Positions 54,574 through 64,000 of a stretch of 64,000 nucleotides of DNA are shown here, piece after piece (positions within the stretch are counted from its first letter, which is position 1; each line of letters begins with the position of its first letter). Below the pieces are notes generated by a model. The model was not told the origin of the DNA. It was given only the letters and a program-made list of their open reading frames with translations, and did not search any database. The DNA is taken from NCBI GenBank assembly GCA_012934845.2, contig WNNJ02000355.1:1-64000 (forward strand), given 5' to 3'. The position numbers were made by a program, and so were the translations under genes. The DNA is from Pomphorhynchus laevis. Taxonomy: Eukaryota; Acanthocephala; Palaeacanthocephala; Echinorhynchida; Pomphorhynchidae.

Positions 54574-57436
54574 ACTCTTTCGCCACAACACACGGTTTCC
54601 GCCTCGGTCTCCTTAACACTAGATCTATTCTCAATAAATCCGATCTTATCCTAAACCTATTCACCAAGCAATCCATCGATCTCTTCTGCCTTACCGAATC
54701 CTGGCACTCAGATTTCGACGACCTTTCCATTCACCGTCTGCTCTCTACCGGTTGCTCCCTAGTCGAATCCGCCCGCACCCTCAGCTCATGCACTTTTAAA
54801 TTCTCTAATCATGGCGGCATCGTCGCATTCGCGCGTCACCCCGCGTCTCTTCGCAAAATCAATCCCCCTTTCAGTCCTTGCTCTTTTGAATTGCTCACTT
54901 GTCGTTATTCTAACCCGATCACTCTAGATCTCGCCATTGTATACCGTCCTGGTTCATCAGCTCCTACAGCCTTATTTTTTACCGAACTCGCTGACCTCCT
55001 TTCTCATTGTTCTTTGTCCTCAATCCCTTCACTCGTTCTAGGCGACTTCAATATCCGCCTAGACCGCCCCTCTTCCACGGATTCCATCCGGTTCATCAAC
55101 ATTCTATCCAACTACAATTACAAACTAATCTCCACTGCCCCCACACATATACTTGGTGGGGCACTCGACATCATCGCCATCCCCGATCATTTTGCTGCCT
55201 ACACCCCACTGTCCATCTCTGATCCCGGTCTATCCAATCACTTTCTTATCACCCTTGATCTCACTCACAACCACACCCCTCCTCACACAACTACAATCCT
55301 ACATCGCCCTTGGAGAAATCTTGACCTCTCCCTTCTCCGCTCTGCCTTACTCAAATCATCTCTATAATTACCCACAATAACATATTCATCTCCTCACGAT
55401 CTCGCCTTTCTTTTCGACTCTGAACTCACATCCACTCTCGATATTATCTTGCCCTTCAAGTCTAACCCACACCTTCGCTTGCACCGTGCCCCATGGTTTG
55501 ACATTCAATGCCTACTATCAAAGCGTCGACTCCGCCATGCTTTTCGAGTCTATCACCGCTCTCTCAGACGTGATTTCCGCTCGATCACTCCGTCTTTCCG
55601 TGATTCCTATCTTGCTCTTCGCCGGTCTCATCTCAACCTACTACGTACCAAATGCAACTATTTCTGGCAGCATAAAATCATCACTTCATTTAACTCTAAG
55701 ACTCTCTGGCATACTTTTAACTCAATCCTTGCTCGCTCCTCTTCCGCCGTGCAACATCAATGTCAATGATTATTCGTCATTTCTCCAGACTAAAGTATCC
55801 ACGTTGCTCTCTCACACCCCGGTCTCCATCCTATCCCACTCTGCCCAGTCTAATCTCATCCTCCCGGAACTCTTTCATCTTCTCCCAGTCTCACCTACAG
55901 AAGTATCATCTGTCCTCATGTCCTTGCCCAACAAAACCTCACCTGCCGATCCCCTGCCTACTCACATATTAAAATCTATATGCTCATCGATATCCCCATT
56001 TCTCACAACCTTGTTTAACTCGTCCATCCGCAGTCGTATCTTCCCTTCACACTGGAAATCCGCAATCGTTCGTCCCCTCCTTAAGAAACAATCGCTCGAC
56101 CCCTCCCTTCCTTCTAGCTATCGCCCTATTTCACTACTCCCTACTCTTTCTAAGCTCTTAGAACGCCTCATCTTAATACAAATCAACGCTTATCTCTCCT
56201 CATCCAATCTCTACCCTCCTTTCCAATCCGCTTTTCGCTCTAATCACTCGACAGAAATCGCATGCATAAAAGTGTACAACGACTTACTCATTTCTCGAGA
56301 CAAGGCTCTATATAGTGTTCTCATCTCCCTCGACCTCTCCTCCGCATTCGACATTGTCGACCACTCCGTCCTCCTTTCTCGCCTTCGTTATGATTACGGC
56401 TTTTCTTCCTCGTCCGTAGCATGGTTCGCCTCATATCTATCCGACCGATCCTTTCGCGTCTGTTCTAATTCATCATCCTCCCCTCCCATCCCTATTTTTT
56501 GCGGGGTTCCACAAGGTTCAGTCCTAGGTCATCTGCTTTTCTCTCTTCTGCTTGGCGATCTATCTCCGTTTATCAAACCTTACTCCTTTAAGGTCATGCA
56601 ATATGCCGATGAAATTCTAATCTATGCTCATGCACCCGCACATCGCATACACGATATCGGCATTTCTGCCTCCAACTGTCTTTCTTCTATCTACAAACGT
56701 CTCTCCAATCTCCATCTCGTTCTAAACCCCGAAAAGTCCAAAATAATGTGGATCCTCCCCCGTAAACCAAACATATCTCCTCCCACTGTATATTTTGCCT
56801 CATCGATCATCCCCATAGTCCACAATCTCACTTTCTTAGGCTTCCATTTCGATGATCACCTTTCCCTTAAACCCTTCGTTCCGTGACAAGGTCCGCTCAT
56901 CTAACTTAATTCTCCGTGACATCCGCCGTATCCGCCCCCTTATCGACTTCCGTTCTTGTATGTCTCTTCTTTCATCGCTTCTTTTCCCTAAAATCGATTA
57001 CTGCCTTAGCCTTTTCGCCAATTCTCCAAAATCCATCATCCTACCCCTACAACGAATAATCAACACCGCCGTTCGAGTGCTCTTTCGTCTCCGTCGCTTC
57101 GACCACACATCCACATATTTTGCCCAACTCTCCTGGCCCACCATCCACATCCGCATCAAACTCCGCCTTCTTCTCGTTACCTTTCGTCTCATCGCTGTCG
57201 GCTCCCCATCGTTCATCAACCTTCCTTTCTTAGACGATACTCGCCCCACCTCGCTATCGCTTCGTTCCTGTCATACCTTCTTACTCCACGTTCCTAATTA
57301 CTCCAACAACTACGGTCTCCGATCCTTCCTCGTCGCCGCCTCACTCGCCTGGAATCAACTCCCTCTCGACGTCCGCCGCGCCCCCTCCTTTATCACATTC
57401 AAACACCTCCTCCGTTCACACCTTCTCGACACCTGA
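54537..57436 (+). mobile_element. LINE ORF2, CR1/L2-type element A (endonuclease-RT), broken
   Basis: ATG at 54537. Endonuclease (54595-55290): LGLLNTRSI, LFCLTESWHSD, NHGGIVAF, IVYRPGSS, VLGDFNIRLDR, SDPGLSNHF. Linker to 55769 in the same frame after one TAA (55365). Then RT in the next frame to 56886: SSYRPISLLPTLSKLLER, FQSAFRSNHSTE, LISLDLSSAFDIVDH, GVPQGSVLG, and the catalytic box as YADE instead of YADD. The last part (IDFRSCMSLLSSLLFPKIDY ... FLVAASLAWNQLPLDVRR) is in a third frame to 57436. So one stop, two frameshifts and a changed active-site residue: inactive, but otherwise full length. The 3' tail (57437-57520) has a GCGTGCGCTGGCACGC hairpin and ends AAATAAATCC. Confidence 0.85.
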
Positions 57437-57584
57437 TTCACAGTCTTGTTTTTTTGGTGGTCATGTAAGCGTGCGCTGGCACGCATTTGCCACGTTAAAA
57501 TAAATCCTTTTTTAACGTTTACGACAATGTTCACATCATAACAAATGCAGAAATTAAATTAAAATCACAAACAACAACGAGGCG

Positions 57585-60500
57585 AAAATTGTCTGATTCT
57601 CCCTCCTCTTCCTTGGATTGTTTCGGGCCATTTAACTCCAAATCATCCTCCCTAAATTCTCTTTCTAAATACTCACTTAACATCGGTCTCATCAACATTC
57701 GTTCCTTAATCCACAAACTTGAACTTGCTCTCGAAGTCTTCCAAAATAACTCACTTTCACTTCTCTGCCTAACCGAATCTTGGCATTCCACAAACGACAT
57801 ATCCATTCGAAGACTCGTATCGCTTAACCTAAACGTTGCCGAACGTGCTCGACATGATGATCCAGGAAGAATCAACCATGGTGGTCTACTTTCCTTTTCT
57901 TTGCCCGCTATATCGTTACATGTTCTAAACTTTCCAGTTGCCCCTACGTCATTCGAGCTGATGTGCTTTAACGCTATACACTTCAGTAGACGAATTTGTT
58001 TCGCCCTTATCTATCGACCAGGCTCATCTGCGCCATGTCTTACATTCTTTGACGAACTCTTTGATATGCTCTCTAACCTAAGCATTACATCATCTCCCGT
58101 CATTATTCTTGGTGACCTCAACATTCGACTTGACAGACCATCATGCGCTCACTCGTCACACCTACTCAAGACATTATCAGACTTTGGCTTCAGATATATC
58201 CCTACTGAATCCACCATTGATTGCATCTTTGTTCAATCATCGTCTACTTGCAGCACCGTTTCTGTGAAAGATGTGGGCCTATCCGACCATTACCTTTTCA
58301 CCATTAACATTAAAACCAATGATCCTCCACACCCTACTCATCCCCATATATATCGTCCATGGAAACAACTTGAGCTAAATAACTTGCGTATAAACCTTCT
58401 CTCGTCCCCACTCCTAATTTTTGCCACTTTACTAACACTTCACTTGACGACTTAACCAACATGTGCAGCACTGAACTTATTGGCATACTCGATATGATTT
58501 TGCCGTTCAAACAATGTACGCCTCGCCGTCAGTCAGGAGCGCCCTGGTTCGATAGCGATTTTCAAAGAGCCAAGCGCTCTTTACGACACCTTCACCGAAT
58601 GCACTCAAGATTCCGTCGTCGTAATATCACCGAGCTATTAAACTCATCTTACTCAGAATACCTCGAATTTCGACGCAAATACCGATATCTTTTGAACTCA
58701 AAATGCTCCTCGTACTGGCAAAGCAAAACATCTTTGCGTGACAATCATCAATACGCGTGGAAATCCATTAATAACCTTTTGGGTAGAAACAAATCCGTCA
58801 CGTCTATCTCTATCACTTCCAACCAATTCGCATCTCATTTGCAACGCAAAATAGCTCGAACTTTGACCTCAATCCACGTACCATTATCTTCTAGTTCTCC
58901 TACCTTGCCCCGTATCATACTAAACTGTTTCACTTTTCACTTTTATCTATCGAAAGCGTATCTGATGCCATAGCACGATTACCCAATTTAACCTCTCCTC
59001 TCGATCCTGTTCCAACATACATTCTAAAGTTACTAAGTGACACCATCAGCCCTTATCTCACAAGTGTCTTCAACATGTCTATCCATTTATCACACTACTC
59101 TTCGTCGTTCAAACATGCCATAGTTCGCCCATTATTAAAGAAGCATCATCTTGATCCAAGTTCCGCCTCCTCCTATAGACCAATATCAAATTTTCCGACC
59201 ATCTCAAAACTTTTCGAGCGTCTCATCCTCAGACGGGTAAGCAACTACATATCATCAAATTCTATGTTTCCACCTTTTCAATCAGCATATCGACCACAAC
59301 ATTCTACTATGACCGCATGCACAAAACTCTCCAATGATCTACTTCTTGCTCTTGACAAACATCTAGTAAGCCTTGTAATTTCACTTGATTTATCCTCCGC
59401 CTTTGATGTAGTTGATCACACTATACTTCTCTCATGTCTCAAACAACGTTACTGCTTCTCGTCTCATGTCATTTCTTGGTTCAAATCCTACCTCTCAAAT
59501 CGCTCTTATCACGTAGTCTCCAACTCCAACTCTTCTGCGCCGGTTCCTCTCAGCTGCGGTGTACCACAAGGATCCGTTCTAGGGCCGCTTCTTTTCACCC
59601 TTCTTCTTGGTGATTTATCTTCCATCGTGGTCCCTTTCGGCTTTGAAGTTATTCAGTACGCTGACGATATAGTAATCTATGCATCATGCACACTTACATC
59701 TGCATCCAACCTCGCTTCTGATGGATCGTCTTGCCTCTCTGCTATTCACGCATATCTTTGATCAATCCGTATGTTTTTAAACAACGAGAAATCTAACATG
59801 ATGTGGATAACACCGCGCCACTCTTACACCCTCGATTTTCCAGTATGCATACACAATTTCCGTCTACCAGAAGTTACTATCATGACAATCCTCGGTGTCC
59901 CTTTTGACAAAACTCTCTCGTTTCTGCCCTTTATTCGTAGCAAGATCAGTTCATGCTCCCTCATCCTCCGTGACATTCGAAGTGTCCGTAGAAACCTCGA
60001 CGTCAAATCGACAGCTATTTTAATCTCCAGCCTTTTCATGCCTCGTCTAGAATATTGCTTAGGTCTTCTCGTAAACTGTCCAGCATATCAATTTCACTAT
60101 CTACAAAGGATTCTGCACATGGCTGCTAGGGTCATCTTCCGCCTTTGCAAGTACGACCACATCTCCAACACCCTCCGCATCCTTAACTGGCTCGACATTC
60201 CGAGCCGCATAACCTCTCAAATTCTCACACTTGCATTGCAAATCAAATTCCGGCACAACCCTCCTTATCTATATCTTCCTGATAGCGCATCCAATATGAC
60301 GACTGGTTTCTCCATAAGAAGTCATCGCTCCTACTCGTTTTTTGTCCCCCGTCACAACGGTAATCACGGATATCGTGCATTCACCATCGCTGCAGCACGC
60401 CTTTGGAACAAACTTCCTCGAGACACAAAATCATTGACGTCGCTTAAACACTTCAAAACTTCCTTGATCGCCATACTTCTTGCAAACGAACTAAAATAAC

Positions 60501-60640
60501 ACTTTCAGCCGCAATCAATTCAATAACTCTACATACAAGTTCAAACATTCATCAGACGTAAACTTGTCTTTTAATTTTTATAGTGGGCCTGTAAATGGTT
60601 CTATTTACCACAAAGGCCACTTTAAATAAATTCTATTCTA
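57585..60640 (+). mobile_element. LINE ORF2, CR1/L2-type element B, broken
   Basis: No ORF1: only about 90 bp separate it from element A, so it is 5'-truncated or A inserted into it. Endonuclease 57589-58455: IGLINIRSL, LLCLTESWHS, NHGGLLSF, LIYRPGSSAP, ILGDLNIRLDR, VGLSDHYLF; no ATG in a good place. Linker 58461-58973 in another frame, RT from about 58940 in a third: SSYRPISNFPTISKLFER, FQSAYRPQHST, VISLDLSSAFDVVDH, GVPQGSVLGPLLF, IQYADDIVIYA (YADD intact). A TGA at 59759 interrupts the frame, which then continues to 60499 (GYRAFTIAAARLWNKLPRDT). The tail carries a TGGCCT...AGGCCA hairpin and ends AAATAAATTC. It is a sister family to element A, clearly diverged. Confidence 0.85.
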
Positions 60641-61429
60641 AATTATGTCATTTAACAAATTTAATGCATATATCATACTTAGATTTGAGCTTTTAAACAA
60701 TTTTGACATTGTGTGCTGGTAATTTAATGATAAATTTAATTATTAAATGGTTTATAAACGCGCATATTTCGCATAATTTGTAGCACTTCAAATAACACAT
60801 CATTACATATGAATTAAAATTATTATTTTTTGATTTATTAGCGTTATCAATTTATCGACTAAGCTGATTCATAATAACTTTAAATTTGATGAGTAAATTG
60901 GAGGTTATTATTTGTTAAAATTTTGATTTTTTTTTCAAGTATAAATTTAGCATTAATTAAATATTACTTTGGAACGAAGTAATATGAATTTATTATTACT
61001 TTGGAACGAAATACTTGTCACCGAACGTTCTCGAATATTTTATTAACAACTGACTTGTTGCTAGGTAACCGTTATCTGCATATGTGAAGATTGCAATGTA
61101 ATCTTGGTTGTAACGATTGCAATTGCGTTATAATTTAAAAATGCGGCTTTGTTAATGAGATACTAGAATTCATTTTCCACAGCAGCTTACTAAACAATAT
61201 AATCAACTAATGATTGCTAACGTTTACAATGCAGATGGCACTTCATTTTGATTGCAAAACACTAAAATATCTTATGATCAGTTTTAAGACACGAAAAAAT
61301 CAAAATTGAAAACTGTTCATGCAAACTGAAGAAATTAATGTTAGTAATTTTACTTTTCTAAATCGTGAAATGGAGGAGCTACCTTTGATTAATAAACTCG
61401 TTAATCTGATTAAAATTACCTGGGGTTAC
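60641..61429. other. AT-rich spacer between LINEs
   Basis: No gene seen. ATTACTTTGGAACGAA occurs twice within 60 bp (60962, 60998). A+T content returns to the background value of the window. Confidence 0.5.
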
Positions 61430-64000
61430 GATGGGAATTGAAGATAACGCCTGTGGGTAAGTGTATCTAACTTGTCCGGCTGGGTGTGCGAAGGGCAACC
61501 TTCTCAACTCCGATTCGGACTAGGATAAGGTATCCCGCTTCAGCTAACTTAACACAATGCAAAGTAATCAAGATCCTTTTTCACTGAATATCCTTCAGTG
61601 GAATTTAGGAGGTGCTTCTGCCCTTAGCCTTCTATCTGGTAGAGATGCAGATGTTATAGTCCTTCAAAATACGCGGTCTATCCGGCTCCCCTAGGACATT
61701 ACTCGATTTATCCCTAAGCACATCTACACACACTATATTCCGTACATAACCCCACCTCACTCCTCTTCATCTCAAGGCCTTTTAATCCTAGTAAAGAGCT
61801 CCTTAATATTATCCCTATTACTTAACTATTCTCGTTCAGTCCTGTCTTGTTTAACTAAATCACTCTATAAAAGCGATAAATGCATCAGCATAGCCGATAT
61901 CTATATCTGGCCAGGAGAAATTCACAAGAACTGTGACCTCCTGGATCGTATATTGTATAGCGGTTATGACCAGTTACTTGGTGACTTTAATTACAGAACT
62001 GCTAGTTAGATTAATGCAGCAAACTTCAGAACCAGGAACGACTATCTTTTCACAAACCACCATCCCCCACCTTTCATTTCTCAACAACTAATGATCTCCT
62101 CGACATATTACTGCTTTATAAGAAGTGGTTGTTGAAACCCATCTGTACTGATGGGTTTCAACAACTCATCAGTACAGATGCGCCAACATCATACCACCTC
62201 TCATGACCTTATTCGCTGGCGGATAGATGAAGATACGTTGCTTAGAAGGAGGTTTCACTTTGATCCCATTATAGTGACCTTCTTCCAGGCAGCTATCCAA
62301 CTCTTCCCTTGAATTGGTAATGAGAGTTTGACTGAATTTAATTCCTAGCTCTCACCGCAAACTACCACGTTGCTTTCGACTATCTATAAAGGTTGCATAT
62401 ACAATCCAACTCAAACAAGGTTCTCGCTAAAATGCCACATCTTCCCAATATCACTGTTTCCGCCAGACAGGTCCTCTCAAATTAATACTGAAGCTCTAGA
62501 TATATGTTCCAGCTGAGCATGGATAGGGCAAGCATTGCTCACCTTAACTCTTCTCAGGCTTCCTTCTGGAAGATATTCAAAAAGGAAAAGTTTGTCTGCT
62601 AAAAGGATAGAGCCTTGATTTAGATTGGTATGATAGGCCTTGACAAAGTTTTAAAGGAGTCACTATCCTTACATAATTATGGAGCCACTCAATCTCCACG
62701 ACCAATCCCGCCTTGGTGTGACTTCAGAAGTGGGGATTTATCTGTTACAGATATCCTAAACTCCTTCGGGCCACTTCCGGGCATCTCCAAAAACCACGCG
62801 CCACTCTCTTCTCGGGTCTGTCAGCTTTTGACAGACAGTTAGAGTAAAGGAAATCACCATCACAATGCTATTAGCCTCCCCGTCCAATATTGTTGGCATA
62901 AATATTAGCCGACGTGTGTTTTTAACAAAAAATTCGATTTCATGTTCTAAAGATCTGCGGCCCATTTCTATTCAAAACTCTTTCATCTCCAACTACGAAA
63001 AAGCGCTTGTGCGTAAAATCCGCGACCACTTAAGTAGGCGTAATTTAATCCCTCCGAGTTTTCACATGTTGTCAAAGGTCGCTAGCAATGATAAAGAGCA
63101 TCAGTAATGTCAAGATAACAGTCATCAGCTTGCTGTGGCTGTCTTTCTTGATTTTTCTGTTGCATTATCTCCATTCATTTTTCTACCTCTTCTCTCAGAT
63201 CCCTTGGGTTGCCTGCAAGAATTGTTCACAGGGTGGAAATATTGCTGTATATCAAGCGATTCTTCTATGAAGACGACCTTGATGCACGTCAGTTCTATCC
63301 TATTACGGGTGTGCCTCAAGGATCCCCTCCTTCTCCTATCTTGTATCTTGCTGTCTCCATTATACTCTACGAAAAAATTTAAATGCGATCAACATCTAGT
63401 GGTATACGCTTATAGTACCACAGCCCTGTCCTATGGGCGCAGGTGCAAAGATGTAGTATCTGACATCAGCCGTTTCTTTTTAAGATTAAAAGACCAGCTA
63501 CCCATATCCAATTTTGTTTAAACTTATCTAAATCGCAGGTGGTCATATTGCATGGCGCCCCTGCCACCAAAAAGAAACTTAAGATACTAGAACTCTCTGC
63601 ACTCTTTTTCATTTTGCAGCCTCAACCACTCACCATCTTCACAAGTCGAGTAAAATACCAGGGATTCACGATTACGGCGAACTGGTCTGCGAAAGCTGAC
63701 TGGATAGACTCAAACGTATCTTGAAGAAAGCTAGGTGGGCCCTGAAACGGCTCAGCATCTGTAATTGAATAGGAAAACCCAAGTGCGCTTCTGGAGTACT
63801 TGGGCTATCTCGGGATAAGTCTTCTTTTCCTGAAGATGTCCCTTCTTATCTCACGATTACCGAGCATAGTCCGCCTCGTTTGGATTCTTCGGGGGGAGTA
63901 AGAGACCCCGGGTGGTTTATTCGGAGAACGGCGTGTTTGATTGGCTAGAGGGCTCAGATCCCTATGGACCTGAGGTCGTGACACAATAAAGACTCCATTA
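61430..64000 (+). mobile_element. Third LINE (jockey-like), broken, reaches the window end
   Basis: A GC-richer block with one ATG at 61558 opening a protein MQSNQDPFSLNILQWNLGG, the start of an endonuclease domain. DADVIVLQNTR and later LGDFNYRTAS (GDFN) follow in shifted frames, then SHDLIRWRIDEDTLLRR. RT parts: DLRPISIQNSF and YEKALVRKI (62950-63020), CLKDPLLLLS / GSPLSPILY-type (63310-63350), and GRRCKDVVSDISRFF with LRLKDQLP (63430-63510), where the catalytic box is no longer YADD. The 3' end AGATCCCTATGGACCTGAGG is shared with 38195-38220. Many frame breaks; an inverted foldback sits at 62128-62180. Jockey/RTE-like clade by motif, not fixed. Confidence 0.75.
62128..62180. repeat. Nested foldback inside the third LINE
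   Basis: GTTGTTGAAACCCATC (62128-62143) pairs with GATGGGTTTCAACAAC (62150-62165), loop TGTACT. Overlapping it, CATCTGTACTGATG (62140-62153) pairs with CATCAGTACAGATG (62167-62180). Two overlapping inverted copies of one short sequence, again a template-switch pattern, within the endonuclease-to-RT linker. Confidence 0.85.

Overview
The window looks like a piece of an animal nuclear genome: very A+T-rich (roughly three quarters by eye), gene-poor, with genes split by GT-AG introns (several only 45-75 bp, others of 2-4 kb) and many retrotransposon remnants (two or three LINE families, Penelope-like elements, a gypsy fossil, a tRNA-derived SINE). A SINE that combines tRNA boxes with hammerhead-like pieces resembles the Sm-alpha SINE of schistosomes, so a flatworm-like or other fast-evolving invertebrate is plausible. 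The sequence alone does not settle the species.

Two host genes could only be found by piecing together short exons on the minus strand. At 5.6-13.8 kb lies a strongly diverged regulatory subunit of protein phosphatase 2A (B56/B-prime family; ten exons visible, 5' end open). At 41.7-49.7 kb lies a complete ARF-family small GTPase (four exons, 179 residues), whose two large introns hold a Penelope RT fragment, a gypsy fossil and a LINE tail. Single-exon candidates are a secreted six-cysteine protein (3.6-4.2 kb), a small two-pass membrane protein (17.9-18.3 kb) and a four-pass claudin/PMP22-like protein (35.4-36.7 kb). Possible extra exons on the minus strand near 29.4 and 34.7 kb are weak.

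Layout: 0-0.8 kb inverted SINE copies; 2.5-3.1 kb long dispersed repeat; 3.6 kb secreted protein; 5.6-13.8 kb PP2A B56 gene with palindromic repeats and a captured Na/K-ATPase exon scrap in its introns; 14-29 kb mostly AT-rich intergenic DNA with SINE-like composites (20.4 and 21.6 kb) and a 25.9-28.5 kb duplicated block; 29-35 kb nearly empty; 35.4-36.7 kb claudin-like gene; 37.3-39.4 kb Penelope and LINE fragments; 39.4-41.0 kb tandem duplications; 41.7-49.7 kb ARF gene; 50-53.5 kb LINE scrap, long hairpins and AT-rich DNA; 53.5-64 kb three LINEs head to tail in the same orientation, far richer in G+C than the rest and markedly G-poor on the coding strand.

The most interesting non-coding signal is a recurrent design, seen in several unrelated-looking repeats: CTGA(N)GA-like sequence, then a short hairpin, then GAAA(C), i.e. 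pieces of a hammerhead ribozyme core. It occurs in the tRNA SINE, in a TGGAGCTGGATCAAA repeat that twice sits directly beside that SINE, in a 30-kb repeat pair, and in another form (with a possible pseudoknot) just 3' of the Penelope reverse transcriptase.
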